64,000 bases of DNA from Marinifilum sp. N1E240. GTDB taxonomy: Bacteria; Bacteroidota; Bacteroidia; Bacteroidales; Marinifilaceae. Numbering within the stretch: the first letter of the stretch is position 1; every line of letters begins with the position of its first letter. Position numbers and translations under genes: made by a program. Under the pieces are notes generated by a model. The model was not told where the DNA came from, searched no databases, and saw only the letters and a list, made by a program, of their open reading frames with translations. Of this stretch, positions 54,201 through 63,895 are shown one piece after another. The stretch covers positions 62,001 to 126,000 of the forward strand of contig NZ_WHKF01000001.1 of NCBI RefSeq assembly GCF_009295825.1. The letters are read 5' to 3'.

Positions 54201-57200
54201 TTGAGGAATCCTCACTTGAAAATTGGCAAAACACAATGGATTGGAAAATTTCTACTTTCGATCCAATTTTCGGTAATTCATCTTTAAAGCACAACCTAAT
54301 TAATCAGAGTGGAGAGAGTTATATTGGTGGAGAAGTAAGCAATTGGAATCCGCATTCAGGTACATTACAATGGAGTTTTGTTCTAAGAAATGGAGATTGG
54401 GACCCATCATCGGGGAATTATTTTGGATTTAATTTGTTGATGGATAATCAGAATCCAGAGCTATCAGAAATTCGTTATGTCGTTGGTATCAATTATAAAG
54501 GTTCCGATGATTTAATTGGTTTATGGAAAATTGTAAAGGATGAATCTCCAGAGTTATTATTTTCTTCAGATTTTAATTGGAACGATTCAGAGGCAGTTGC
54601 AATAGCTGTTGATTATGATGCTAGTGGGGAATGGACTTTAAAATACAATCGCATAGGAGAGAATTACAATTGGCTACTTGCAGGTTCGGAAAAATCTTTG
54701 ATTAATTTGAATTCTCAAAGTTGGTTTTATGCTTTGCAATTTAATTTTGAAACAGCTTCAAGAGCAGGAGAACTTTGGTTCGACGATTTAATTATACAAT
54801 CTGCAAATACGGAGCCATATGTTCGCGACTATGAAATTATTGGTCAGGATTCTATTTTAATTATATTTTCTGAAGATTTAAATACAGAATTGACTTTACT
54901 ACCTAACAAGTATAAAATCTTTCGTAATGATAAGGAGTTAGATGATTATTCAATTTCAGTTGGAAAAGATGCTTCTGAGATTGTTATAGTGATGGATGAT
55001 GAATTTCAAACTGGTAATTACCTTGTTGAATTATTTGATATCACTGATCAGAATGGTTTGGAATGCAAATACGATAGTATAGAATTTGAATATTTCGCTC
55101 CTGCTAAATCCTATGATATTGTGATCAATGAAATCATGGCAGATGAAACACCAAGCAATGGTTTGCCAGAATATGAGTACATAGAATTATACAATACAAA
55201 AGAACATGCAATATCGGTACAAGATTGGGTTTTGACAATTGGTGAGAAAGAGCTAAAATTAAATTCAGATACGATAAAAGCAAATTCATATCTGATTCTT
55301 TGTTCGAATTCTGCAAAGGACGATTTTACAGTGTATGGAAATGCTTTGGGCGTTAGCAGTTTTTCAGGTTTAACCAATGCAGGAACTAGTATTAGCCTAA
55401 GATCTACTGAAGGCATATTACTCGATTCAATTTCGTATTCAATTGATTGGTACAAATCTGATGAAAAGAATAATGGTGGCTGGTCACTGGAACGAATTGA
55501 TCCAATGAATACTTGCAGTAGTTTTGGAAACTGGTCAGCCTCCGATTTAGAAATAGGAGGAACGCCAGGTACGCAAAATTCGATATTGTCTGAAAATTTA
55601 GATCAGAAACTTCCACAGGTATTATCATTTAATTTGATTTCCAAGAATCAAATTTCAATTGAATTTGATGAGTTCATGGATTCAAAATCATTAATTAAAT
55701 CAGAAAACTATTCAGTTGCAGACAATGAATTAAAACAATTGGAGAAATTATCTTCAAAAAAAGTAGCATTGAGTTTCGAGAAGGATTTTCAAGATGGAAT
55801 TGAACAGCAGCTTGTATTAAATAACTTGTTGGATGAATGTGGAAATGTATTGGATACTACTTTAAGCTTTATTAGATATGATGTACATGAGTATGATGTT
55901 GTAATAAATGAAATCATGGCAGATGAGAATCCGACGAATGGTTTGCCGGAACATGAGTACATAGAACTATACAATACAAAAGAATATGCAATATCGGTAC
56001 AAGATTGGTTTTTAACTATTGGTGATAAAGAGCTAAAATTAAATTCAGATACGATAAAAGCTAATTCATATTTGATTCTTTGTTCTAGTTCAGCGACAGA
56101 GGATTTTACAGTGTATGGAAATTCTTTGGGCGTTAGTAGTTTTTCAGGCTTAACCAATGCTGGCACAAGCGTAAGTATTTTATCGAGAGAAGGAGTTACA
56201 ATTGATTCTATTACCTATTCAATTGATTGGTACAAATCTGATGAAAAGAAAGATGGAGGCTGGTCATTGGAGAGAATTGATCCGGTGAACACCTGCAGCA
56301 GTTTTGGAAATTGGTCAGCATCTATAGCAGAAAAAGGTGGAACACCAGGAACACAGAATTCGATTTGGTCAGAAAATTTAGATTATAAATCTCCACGAGT
56401 AGAATCATTTAATCTGATTTCCAAAAATCAAATCTCAATTGAATTTGATGAGTATATGGATTCAAAATCAGTAGTTACATTAGAAAATTATTTAGTTGCA
56501 GATAATGGATTAACTCAAATAGAGAAATTATCTCCACAAAAAGTAGCATTGAGTTTCGAGATGGATATTCAAGATGGAATTGAGCAGCAGCTTGTATTAA
56601 GCAACTTGTTGGATGAATGTGGAAATGTATTGGATACTACTTTAAGCTTTATTAGATATGATGTACATGAGTATGATGTTGTGATAAATGAGATCATGGC
56701 AGATGAGAATCCGACGAATGGTTTACCAGAATACGAATATTTAGAGCTATACAATACGCAAACTCACGATCTTTCAGTAAAGGATTGGATCGTAAAAATT
56801 GGAGAGAAAGAGCTCAACTTGGAAGCAGATACCATAAAGGCAAATTCATATCTCATTCTATGTTCAAACACGGCGATAGAGGATTTTTCCAACTATGGAG
56901 ATGTACTTGGCGTAAGCAGTTTTTCAGGATTAACCAATGCGGGCACAACTATTAGTCTTAAATCTGCTAATGACATATTGCTTGATGCAATTTCTTATTC
57001 AAATGATTGGTATAAAGATGATAATAAAGATGAAGGAGGTTGGTCACTGGAGAGAATTGATCCAATGAATACAACTTGGCAGACCCCAAATTGGGCTGCA
57101 TCTATTAATATTATTGGAGGAACACCAGGTTCTATCAATTCAATTTTTAAAGAAAATAAAGATGTAAATTCACCAGTTCTTGAAAAATTAATTGTGAGTT

Positions 57201-58309
57201 CTGCAAATTCGATTCAATTAAATTTTTCGGAACCAATGTTTCTGAATGAAATTAAGAATTTACAAAATTTCACTTTGTCAGAATCTGGGCAGCATCCAAT
57301 AAGTGTTGTAAATGTTGAGAATTTAGGAATTTTGTTCGAGCTAATATTTCAAGATAATTTTGTTCCAAATTTAAAATATGAACTCAGTATTGATCAAAAA
57401 GTGACAGATTTGGCACAGAACCCACTTTCAAAGGATGTTTACGAGTTTTGGATCCCATCAAAAATTCAAGCAGGTGATGTGGTCATCAATGAGGTGCTTT
57501 TTAATCCGCTTTCGGGAGGTGCAGATTACGTTGAATTGTACAATACTTCAGATAATATTCTGGATTTATCTAAATCATATCTTGCTAAAAGAGATGAGAA
57601 TTATTTACTAATCGATAGTGTGAAAATTTCGGATGAGCAATTAATTCTTAGACCTCAAAATTATATTTTATTGACTGCAGATACTCTGAATGTTCGCGAG
57701 AACTATTACACAAATGATTGGAATGTATTTAAGAAATGTAATCTTCCAAGTTATGGTGATAAATCGGGTAGAGTGGTTTTATTATCAGAAACTGATCTTA
57801 TTGATGATTTTGCTTACGATGAAAAAATGCACTTTAGTTTATTGGCATCAGTGGAAGGAGTAGCATTGGAGCGTATTAATCCAAAGAATAAAACAAATAG
57901 TACTTCCAATTGGCAGTCGGCTGCACAGAGCATAGGTTACGGAACTCCTGGAGTGGAGAATTCTGTTTTTAGTGATGAAAAAATGCTTGATAATGAAGTT
58001 AGTTTGTCCAATAAAATTTTTTCTCCTGATAGTGATGGACAAAACGATCGACTCTATATCAATTTTAATTTGAAGGATGATGGATTTGTAGTTAACGTTA
58101 GAATTTATAATTCGATAGGTAAAGAAGTGCGGAAATTGGCTAACAAGTATTATTTGGCAATGGAGGATAAGATTTATTGGGATGGACTAAATTCAAGCAA
58201 AGAAAGACTTCCAATAGGTATTTACCTTGTATATATCGAGCTGTTTAATTCAAAAGGAGATGTGAAAACTTTTAAAAAGACATGTGTTTTAGGAGGGAAA
58301 TTTAACTAG
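51221..58309 (+). CDS. Giant secreted multidomain protein with lamin-tail repeats and gliding-motility-type C-terminus
   Basis: 2362 aa with a signal peptide (1-23, GVYA-D). In order: an N-terminal jelly-roll-like domain (~25-185); three repeats of about 265-270 aa starting near 191, 463 and 727, two of which share DGLPTILN or DDLPTILN; a LamG-like domain (~990-1190); an Ig-like SLH/Big_5-type domain (~1200-1290); lamin-tail modules (LTD) beginning near 1300, 1560, 1820 and 2086 (VVINEIMAD, VVINEVLFN), each with an Ig-like partner; and a C-terminal FlgD/CHU_C-like domain (SPDSDGQNDRL, YWDGLN). The LTD units repeat with a 780-bp period in the DNA. Likely surface or T9SS-exported adhesin or nuclease-associated scaffold; no nuclease site is seen. 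Confidence 0.85.
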   Translation: MKKTLSLKLFFVLILLGNCGVYADEIWNKDFSDNLNKGYWGTNSDLSGVTDWTLDVSNCILENDDDYVKVVETSEGRFEAVDCDGEAIWQSESIDISSFTNCSISIVAAETGTSTNDEKYIKFYYKLDGGEEIALDNNAVNIGNWGSAEGTCSFINGTSLVIVVRMNNPLSSNKVYFDDILVSGEPIVPEMDELTILKSTDDPINPLLIDTKIDTKEEAITCFRFAIDETSSASDGEPTRVSRMTFFNENPENSLNWETQLGGFLFSHSGSVIEPQNTVITNDSIYLDFNEGQIDVPEGGSLIFDIKVYLNSNVSLNENQTIQLKIGEYANGFNVYSGGSGFSSSNGEISSNIHAISVDAEVLEFTEIPFEIVRNQYFSVKSEATDVFGNLDVDQQNIVNLSLNSGTGILRSNTILEKPLKNGFVVFDSLQYENIESISLKLIGEDLKEVISDEILVLNTFDSNVIQSVWTPSNTTISSTQVTKDDLFEIFRFTVVDGGDDGLPTILNKMLIKTSNANQVDLKKSIEKVFIQNAEKELKADIEISKDELIISFGEDEIGRIIESEGASDYSLFVYLKEGETIDGEKLQLKIEQSSAEWETSIEGSGLKFEFSEVIIGPEFITEVEAVRMRFVELPDYVPFQNEFQIEIELVDEYENRDINSDDEIELSLASGNGDLSSVSGLNKTNEGGVYIWSDLIYSKAEIFNLQAESDGFSTILSDNISSVDNDSEIIFSSHNPALKLNPLAVSDELSQSVLKFKIVDSGSNDDLPTILNTLKFHKEITTNDLNWNKHIAGAILKQNNIVFAKTSDINSNYIRFNSSNGLIEIPNSTELEYELAIYFRKSQLPDNATVQISIPKENFAWKTGNHSSELVDVLDQNIISAIHEVDVLADRLSIIKVPFYITDSLEIFDLQVATCDKHQNIDLDKNISFELKANSNDLIFDDSNTETINGIATIGGINYSGSSNFSITTKSDLIPDTCKIFVGTPSVDIQDNFEESSLENWQNTMDWKISTFDPIFGNSSLKHNLINQSGESYIGGEVSNWNPHSGTLQWSFVLRNGDWDPSSGNYFGFNLLMDNQNPELSEIRYVVGINYKGSDDLIGLWKIVKDESPELLFSSDFNWNDSEAVAIAVDYDASGEWTLKYNRIGENYNWLLAGSEKSLINLNSQSWFYALQFNFETASRAGELWFDDLIIQSANTEPYVRDYEIIGQDSILIIFSEDLNTELTLLPNKYKIFRNDKELDDYSISVGKDASEIVIVMDDEFQTGNYLVELFDITDQNGLECKYDSIEFEYFAPAKSYDIVINEIMADETPSNGLPEYEYIELYNTKEHAISVQDWVLTIGEKELKLNSDTIKANSYLILCSNSAKDDFTVYGNALGVSSFSGLTNAGTSISLRSTEGILLDSISYSIDWYKSDEKNNGGWSLERIDPMNTCSSFGNWSASDLEIGGTPGTQNSILSENLDQKLPQVLSFNLISKNQISIEFDEFMDSKSLIKSENYSVADNELKQLEKLSSKKVALSFEKDFQDGIEQQLVLNNLLDECGNVLDTTLSFIRYDVHEYDVVINEIMADENPTNGLPEHEYIELYNTKEYAISVQDWFLTIGDKELKLNSDTIKANSYLILCSSSATEDFTVYGNSLGVSSFSGLTNAGTSVSILSREGVTIDSITYSIDWYKSDEKKDGGWSLERIDPVNTCSSFGNWSASIAEKGGTPGTQNSIWSENLDYKSPRVESFNLISKNQISIEFDEYMDSKSVVTLENYLVADNGLTQIEKLSPQKVALSFEMDIQDGIEQQLVLSNLLDECGNVLDTTLSFIRYDVHEYDVVINEIMADENPTNGLPEYEYLELYNTQTHDLSVKDWIVKIGEKELNLEADTIKANSYLILCSNTAIEDFSNYGDVLGVSSFSGLTNAGTTISLKSANDILLDAISYSNDWYKDDNKDEGGWSLERIDPMNTTWQTPNWAASINIIGGTPGSINSIFKENKDVNSPVLEKLIVSSANSIQLNFSEPMFLNEIKNLQNFTLSESGQHPISVVNVENLGILFELIFQDNFVPNLKYELSIDQKVTDLAQNPLSKDVYEFWIPSKIQAGDVVINEVLFNPLSGGADYVELYNTSDNILDLSKSYLAKRDENYLLIDSVKISDEQLILRPQNYILLTADTLNVRENYYTNDWNVFKKCNLPSYGDKSGRVVLLSETDLIDDFAYDEKMHFSLLASVEGVALERINPKNKTNSTSNWQSAAQSIGYGTPGVENSVFSDEKMLDNEVSLSNKIFSPDSDGQNDRLYINFNLKDDGFVVNVRIYNSIGKEVRKLANKYYLAMEDKIYWDGLNSSKERLPIGIYLVYIELFNSKGDVKTFKKTCVLGGKFN
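55119..57478 (+). repeat. 780-bp tandem DNA repeat within the giant gene (three units)
   Basis: The same block recurs with its GATGAxA start at 55141, 55921 and 56701, exactly 780 bases (260 codons) apart. The unit 1/2 and unit 2/3 junction sequences around 55860 and 56640 (TTAAGCTTTATTAGATATGA) are identical. Units 2 and 3 differ by few bases over their first ~150 bases. A fourth, divergent lamin-tail module begins 801 bases after unit 3. Confidence 0.85.
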
Positions 58310-58476
58310 TATATATAGAATTTAAAAAAATGAAAAAACTATTGATCATTCATCTTGAATTTTGTAACTTGATGATGCATAGCGTATTTAAGTAATAAAA
58401 TTTAAATATTGGCTATAAGCCAAATTGCTTTAGCAATAGCTGTTAATTAATGTAGTGGTTAATTAAATGGTAGAGT

Positions 58477-58504
58477 AAAAGGGGAATGTGAATTCCCCTT
58501 TTTT
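58477..58504. terminator. Bidirectional terminator between the giant gene and lpxK
   Basis: AAAAGGGGAAT (58477-58487) pairs with ATTCCCCTTTT (58492-58502) around GTGA, with T residues beyond. The genes are convergent. Confidence 0.8.
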
Positions 58505-59630
58505 ATATTGAATCAGTTTCTATGTTATGCAAATTACTTGAGCGTTTATTTTTTCGGACATAGTTCAAAATTTGATTGTCGAATAGGGCTTTATCCTCAT
58601 TTAAGAATTTAATTCGCAGAGGCACGTAAAAAAGATGCTTTTTAAGTGTTTCATGTTTAATATTCATATCAAAAATTCGCGTTGCATCTTTTTCGGTAGT
58701 AATAATAATTTTATTTTCCCCTTCTAACTCTTCAAATCGCTTTTCAATTTGAGCAATATCTTTATGGTTGAAATCATGATGATCTGGAAAGTGTATTTCA
58801 TCAATTACATCTGAAAAATTATCCAAATATTCCTTTAATGGTTTCGGATTGGCAATACCGGTAACCAATAAAATTGAGAAGTTTTCTTTTCCCCAATCCT
58901 GGTTGATTATATTTATTGCATTTTTACTAAAAACTGGTTGTAAACTAGAATAGTCCAAGCAAGTGAAATACAATTTTTGATACGGTAGAATATTTAACTC
59001 TTTTACAAAAATTCGTCTTTCTATGGGAGTCATATTTGCGGGAGCTTTGCTCACTATAATAATATTGGCTCTCGACCTCTCATCAGAACTTTCCCGTAAT
59101 CTGCCATAAGGTAAGATATAATCTCGCGTTATTGGACGATTGTAATCGATAAGAAGAATAGACAGACCGGGTTTGATATATCTGTGTTGAAATGCATCAT
59201 CCAGAAGTATTGCACTTAAATCGTTACCATGTTCAGTTTGTAATAGACTTTTGACACCATTCACTCTATTTTTATCAACGGATACAAAAATATCTGGGAA
59301 TTTTCGTTTGATTTGCATGGGTTCATCGCCAATTTGCGATGCTGTTGCATTTTCATCAGCCAAAATAAAACCTTTCGATTTTCTTTTGTATCCCCGGCTT
59401 AAAGTTGCCAATTTGTAATCATCATTTAAAAGAGTGATCAGATATTCGATATGTGGAGTTTTACCAGTGCCACCAACTGTTATATTTCCTACTGAAATTA
59501 TAGGAATTTTAAATTCTGTGCTTGATAAAATATTAATATCGAAGAGAAAATTGCGAAAAGCAACAATTAATCCGTAAAGTAAACTAAACGGTAATAGTAA
59601 GCCTTTTAAAAAACGGGATAGTGCTTTCAT
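58503..59630 (-). CDS. lpxK: Tetraacyldisaccharide 4'-kinase
   Basis: 375 aa, slightly long for the family. An N-terminal membrane helix (8-25) is followed by the P-loop SVGNITVGGTGKTPH. DDAFQHRYIKPGLSILLID (conserved DDGxQ-like Asp pair) and TTEKDATRI follow. It phosphorylates lipid A disaccharide at the 4' position at the inner membrane. The other lpx genes are not in this window. It is downstream of sppA but separated by more than 200 bases, with a terminator. Confidence 0.92.
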   Translation of the reverse strand: MKALSRFLKGLLLPFSLLYGLIVAFRNFLFDINILSSTEFKIPIISVGNITVGGTGKTPHIEYLITLLNDDYKLATLSRGYKRKSKGFILADENATASQIGDEPMQIKRKFPDIFVSVDKNRVNGVKSLLQTEHGNDLSAILLDDAFQHRYIKPGLSILLIDYNRPITRDYILPYGRLRESSDERSRANIIIVSKAPANMTPIERRIFVKELNILPYQKLYFTCLDYSSLQPVFSKNAINIINQDWGKENFSILLVTGIANPKPLKEYLDNFSDVIDEIHFPDHHDFNHKDIAQIEKRFEELEGENKIIITTEKDATRIFDMNIKHETLKKHLFYVPLRIKFLNEDKALFDNQILNYVRKNKRSSNLHNIETDSI

Positions 59631-59797
59631 TCGATCCTTAAGTTTAGCCGTAAAATCAATTTTTCAGTTGATTTTAGATGTCTTTGTGGTAATTTATACA
59701 TTAATAAATGTACAGAAATATTTGTTAGGATTTAAATCGAATTAAATATGACAATAATTTTTTATTAAGGAACTAAGCAATCAGACTTAATTGCATA

Positions 59798-59828
59798 AAA
59801 AAATCCTCAATTGCTTGAGGATTTTTTT
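59798..59828 (-). terminator. Terminator of sppA
   Basis: AAATCCTCAA (59801-59810) pairs with TTGAGGATTT (59815-59824) around TTGC, extended by A/T runs. It lies 19 bases past the sppA stop on the minus strand. Confidence 0.85.
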
Positions 59829-59846
59829 ATTTGATTTGAAAGATTT

Positions 59847-61640
59847 TTAGTTTAATTCTATTTCATAAGGGATACGTGCCTGAATACCACCTAAATCGAT
59901 TAAATTTTGTGCTTTATCATAGAATCTGTAAGAGTCACCTAACTCATTTTTTAGAATTCTAATTTTTGCTTCTCCTGTAAGATCTTTAATCATTTTTTGA
60001 ACAGGATCTTCTTGCTTAGGAAGGGAAACTAATCTGTATTCTTCCAAACCAGCTTTTTCTTTTGCAATTTCTATAGCAGTTTCCAATCCACCTAAAACAT
60101 CAACTAGACCTTTTTCTTTTGCATCAATAGCATTCCAAACTCTACCTTGAGCAACTTCATGAATAGCTTCTCTTGTACTATTTCTTCCTTCAACTACTCT
60201 TGATAGGAATGTTTCGTAACCATCGTTAATGATTTCCTGTAAAATTGCTTTCTCTGTAGGAGTAAAGTTTCTTGAAGAAACAGGTAACATTAATGGGTAT
60301 CCACCACCAAAAGCAGAGTGTTTATTAGTTCCATATGCATCCGTAGTAAATCCAATCTTATTTTTAATTAACTCTTCACCAGAAAAGAACAATCCATAAA
60401 TTCCAATAGATCCCGTAATGGTATTTTTATCAGCTACAATTGTATCGGCAGGACAAGCAATGTAATATCCGCCCGAAGCAGCAACATTACCCATTGATGC
60501 AATTACCGGTTTTTCTTGAGAAGCCAATTCTACTTCTCTCCAGATAATATCAGATACCAGTGCACTTCCACCAGGAGAATTTACACGTAATACAATCGCT
60601 TTAATTGTTGAGTCTCGGCGTGCTTTACGAATTGTTTTTGCCAGATCAGGACCAATTGAAGTTTCACTTTGTTCCATTCCAATTCCACCAGTAGCATAAA
60701 CAATGGCAATTTTATTTTTAGAGAATTTTTTCTCAGCATCAGGAGATTTTGAATAATCAGAAACACTAATAAATCTTAGTTTTTTATCCTCTTTGATATC
60801 TGTCAGTTGACGCAATTTAGCATTCATCTCATCCTGATAAATTACTCCATCAATTAAATTATTAGCTTTTGCATCAACTGCTTTACGGATTGCGAAATCA
60901 TCGATAAGCTGATTTAATTTTTTAACAGATATGTTTCTTTCCTCTGAAATACCAGTAAGAATTTGATTCCAAATTGCTCCAACGTAAGCCATGGTTTGTT
61001 CACGACTCTCATCGCTCATATCATCTCTAAAAAATTGCTCGGTTGCTGATTTGTATTTTCCAACACGAATAACTTGCGCTTCAACACCTATATTTTTTAG
61101 AAATTTCTTGTAAAAAGTTCTTTCTCCTCCCATACCAACAATAAACAAGCTAGCTTCAGGATTTAAGAAAATACTATCGGATACAGAAGTTAGATAATAA
61201 GTTTTTTGAGAGTAACCATAGTTGTTATAACTCACAATGAACTTCCCTGTTTCTTTAAAATCCTTTAATTTATTACGTACCTCTTCAATAGAAGCCATTC
61301 CGCCAAAATTGGCTGAAATTCCACTGATATTTAGATAAATTCCTTTGATGTTATCATCGGTTTTTGCTTTTTCGATGCTTTCTAGAATGGTATTTAAACC
61401 AATGCTTGATTTATCGCTCATGCCAGGAATATCAAATCCATCAAAAGGATTGTCAGTACCTCTATCTGCAAGTTGTTTGTTTAGTTTAATTTCAAGAATA
61501 CTCTTGTTTTTAACAACAACAGGTTTATCTGCGCTTGAAGCAATACCTACTAACATCATTATTCCTAAAAAAAGAAGGAGAATTCCACCAAGAATAACTC
61601 CTAGGATAGAAGCAAATGTAAATTTGAAGAAACTTTTCAT
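59847..61640 (-). CDS. sppA: Signal peptide peptidase SppA, 67-kDa type
   Basis: 597 aa, tandem-domain form. One N-terminal helix (9-33) anchors it in the inner membrane. The Ser-Lys dyad is seen as Lys in RVGKYKSATEQF (N-terminal half) and the Ser in GNVAASGGYYIA (C-terminal half). Both halves carry the SppA/crotonase-like fold (RVNSPGGSALVSD). It degrades remnant signal peptides in the membrane. Monocistronic. Confidence 0.93.
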   Translation of the reverse strand: MKSFFKFTFASILGVILGGILLLFLGIMMLVGIASSADKPVVVKNKSILEIKLNKQLADRGTDNPFDGFDIPGMSDKSSIGLNTILESIEKAKTDDNIKGIYLNISGISANFGGMASIEEVRNKLKDFKETGKFIVSYNNYGYSQKTYYLTSVSDSIFLNPEASLFIVGMGGERTFYKKFLKNIGVEAQVIRVGKYKSATEQFFRDDMSDESREQTMAYVGAIWNQILTGISEERNISVKKLNQLIDDFAIRKAVDAKANNLIDGVIYQDEMNAKLRQLTDIKEDKKLRFISVSDYSKSPDAEKKFSKNKIAIVYATGGIGMEQSETSIGPDLAKTIRKARRDSTIKAIVLRVNSPGGSALVSDIIWREVELASQEKPVIASMGNVAASGGYYIACPADTIVADKNTITGSIGIYGLFFSGEELIKNKIGFTTDAYGTNKHSAFGGGYPLMLPVSSRNFTPTEKAILQEIINDGYETFLSRVVEGRNSTREAIHEVAQGRVWNAIDAKEKGLVDVLGGLETAIEIAKEKAGLEEYRLVSLPKQEDPVQKMIKDLTGEAKIRILKNELGDSYRFYDKAQNLIDLGGIQARIPYEIELN

Positions 61641-61833
61641 GAATCTATGTATTTGAAATGAATATTCGATACCAAGTCATTCTATTTAATAAATGACATA
61701 ATATTTATGTAAATTTTGTTTAAAACAAATATATCTAATTAAGATGATATTGTTTTTATGGCATCACGATTTTTCGATGTATATTTTGTTTGAACAGATT
61801 TCTTTGTTTCTTTTACCGATCAAATGAAAAATA

Positions 61834-62322
61834 ATGGCAAAAGTATATTTCTTAATTGGTGGTAACCTTGGTAATAGAGAACAAATTCTTAAAGATACTG
61901 CAGAACACTTGAATGAAAAGGTTGGAGAAATCTATTTAATTTCATCCATTTATGAAACTGAACCATGGGGATTTGAACATGAATTGAGTTTTTTGAATCA
62001 GGTTGTTGTATGTGAAACAACTTTATTACCCATTGAGGTTTTAAATAGTACACAGGAAATTGAACTGAATCTGGGACGTGTTCGTAAAAAAAATCGGTAC
62101 AGTGAACGAACAATAGATATTGACCTGTTATTCTACGATGATTTAATCATGGATACGGAGAGATTAGAATTACCACATCCTAGAATGGGAGAGAGGATGT
62201 TTGCTCTGGCACCATTATCGGAAATTATTCCGGAATTCATTCATCCGATTAGCTTCAAAACAGTTCAAACAATGAAAACTGAATGTGAAGATACTTCAGT
62301 AGTTACCATATTTAACTCATAA
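61834..62322 (+). CDS. folK: 2-amino-4-hydroxy-6-hydroxymethyldihydropteridine diphosphokinase
   Basis: 162 aa, the single-domain HPPK length. Motifs are IGGNLGNRE, YETEPWGF, ELNLGRVR and the active-site block RTIDIDLLFY with the two metal-binding Asp residues. It pyrophosphorylates the pterin in folate synthesis. It is isolated here from other folate genes. A terminator hairpin begins right after its stop. Confidence 0.95.
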   Translation: MAKVYFLIGGNLGNREQILKDTAEHLNEKVGEIYLISSIYETEPWGFEHELSFLNQVVVCETTLLPIEVLNSTQEIELNLGRVRKKNRYSERTIDIDLLFYDDLIMDTERLELPHPRMGERMFALAPLSEIIPEFIHPISFKTVQTMKTECEDTSVVTIFNS

Positions 62323-62324
62323 AA

Positions 62325-62348
62325 AAAGACTGCCATTTGGCAGTCTTT
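62325..62348. terminator. Bidirectional terminator between folK and upp
   Basis: AAAGACTGCC (62325-62334) pairs perfectly with GGCAGTCTTT (62339-62348) around ATTT, 2 bases past the folK stop. Confidence 0.85.
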
Positions 62349-62370
62349 AATATATAATTTGGATTATTTT

Positions 62371-63027
62371 CTATCCTAATTTTGGTCCGAAAGCTAAATC
62401 TCCAGCATCTCCACAACCAGGAACGATATATGATTTAGAATTTAATTCTGCATCAACAACACCATTCCAAATGGTAATATTTTCTTCAGGAAGATTGTTT
62501 TTGATGAAATCGACACCTTGTTGGCTTGCAATAACAGATACAATATGTACATGTTTCGGAGTTCCTTTTGTTAGCATCGCTTTATAGGCTAGCTCCATCG
62601 AAGAACCAGTTGCTAACATAGGATCAGCTAGGATTACAATTTTTCCATCGATAGAAGGAGATGAGATGTATTCAAAATTAATTGTGAATTTTCCATCTTC
62701 GGTATGCTTACGATATGCTGAGATAAAAGCATTTTCCGACTTGTCGAAATAATTTAATAAACCATTGTGCAAAGGAAGACCAGCTCTTAAAATAGAAGCG
62801 ACTACCACTTCATCTTTAGGAAGAGAAGTTTTTGCAGTTCCCAGTGGAGTTTCTACTGACTGCTCTGCGAAATCTAAAGTTTTACTGATTTCATAGGCAT
62901 AAATTTCTCCAACTCTTTCAAGATTTCTCCTAAAACGAAGAGGATCATTTTGAACGTTAACGTCTCGGATTTCAGCTATAAATTGGTTAAAAAGGGAGTT
63001 GTTTTCTCCTAAAGTATGGATCACCAT
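62371..63027 (-). CDS. upp: Uracil phosphoribosyltransferase
   Basis: 218 aa. Diagnostic blocks are SILRAGLPLHNGLL, the PRPP-binding ILADPMLATGSSME, and the C-terminal IVPGCGDAGDLAFG uracil-binding loop. The enzyme makes UMP from uracil and PRPP. It is transcribed alone, and its probable promoter box (63059-63066) is 32 bases upstream of the start. Confidence 0.95.
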   Translation of the reverse strand: MVIHTLGENNSLFNQFIAEIRDVNVQNDPLRFRRNLERVGEIYAYEISKTLDFAEQSVETPLGTAKTSLPKDEVVVASILRAGLPLHNGLLNYFDKSENAFISAYRKHTEDGKFTINFEYISSPSIDGKIVILADPMLATGSSMELAYKAMLTKGTPKHVHIVSVIASQQGVDFIKNNLPEENITIWNGVVDAELNSKSYIVPGCGDAGDLAFGPKLG

Positions 63028-63058
63028 GTTATTGTATCATTTAAAAATTAGCTGAGCG

Positions 63059-63088
63059 CAAATATAGCCATATTTCAAGAATATTAAA
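63059..63088 (-). promoter_or_regulatory. Probable promoter of upp
   Basis: Minus strand TATATTTG (63066-63059) is a perfect -7 box. TTTA (63088-63085), 18 bases upstream, is a 3-of-4 -33 match. Confidence 0.55.
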
Positions 63089-63125
63089 GCAGTAAATAAG
63101 GAAAAAAATAAAAAGCTAATTGATT

Positions 63126-63821
63126 CTAAATTAGACCTTCATCGGCAAAACTGTAATATTGATTATCGCCAATAATTATGTGATCTAAAATGTCTATATT
63201 CATCAGTTTAGCAGCCTCTTTCGCTTTGTTCGTGATATCTTTATCGGCAGCAGAAGGTGATAGATTTCCGGATGGATGGTTGTGGCATAAAATTAGATTT
63301 ACAGCTTCAAGTTGTAGAGCATCTTTTAAGATTAAACGAATATCGAAAACTGTACCAGTAATTCCGCCTGATGACACGTTTTTAATTTCGACAATTTTGT
63401 TGGCTCTATTCATAAACAGAACCCAAAATTCCTCGTGTCCGATATTTTCTACATAAGGAAGGAATAATTCGAAGGCATCCTGACTACAGCTTACTTTTTG
63501 TTTTTGTTTGCTTTGAAAAGCTCTCTGTCTTCTTCCTAATTCAAGTGCAGAAATAATAGCAATGGCTTTGGCTTCCCCAATTCCACGAATTTTCATTAAA
63601 TCGTGAATGGATTTTTTTGCCAAATTATTAAGATCATTATTGCAAGAGGAAAGTATGGATTTGGAAAGTTCTACTGCAGATTGGTTTCGATTACCACTGC
63701 CTATAATTATTGCCAGAAGTTCGGCTGAAGATAAACTTTTAACACCATTGTACATTAATTTTTCTCGCGGGCGATCTTCAAGTGCCCAGTCTTTAATGCT
63801 TAGTTTATTATACTCTTCCAT
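63126..63821 (-). CDS. radC: RadC family JAB/MPN domain protein
   Basis: 231 aa, full family length. An N-terminal UPF0758 region with a helix-hairpin-helix (LMKIRGIGEAKAIAI) is followed by the JAMM metal motif LCHNHPSGNLSPSAADKD. The conserved Glu is upstream in the domain. Despite the name, the family's DNA-repair role is doubtful. Monocistronic. Confidence 0.93.
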   Translation of the reverse strand: MEEYNKLSIKDWALEDRPREKLMYNGVKSLSSAELLAIIIGSGNRNQSAVELSKSILSSCNNDLNNLAKKSIHDLMKIRGIGEAKAIAIISALELGRRQRAFQSKQKQKVSCSQDAFELFLPYVENIGHEEFWVLFMNRANKIVEIKNVSSGGITGTVFDIRLILKDALQLEAVNLILCHNHPSGNLSPSAADKDITNKAKEAAKLMNIDILDHIIIGDNQYYSFADEGLI

Positions 63822-63895
63822 AGTTATTTGTGCAAATACTTAATTAAAGTTATGAATTTGCTCAAACAATACAAATATGAAATAGGTACATGCCA

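Noticed and set aside
55111-56754. Three minus-strand frames recurring every 780 bases
   Set aside because: They are antisense shadows of the repeated lamin-tail modules; the plus-strand frame is the coding one.
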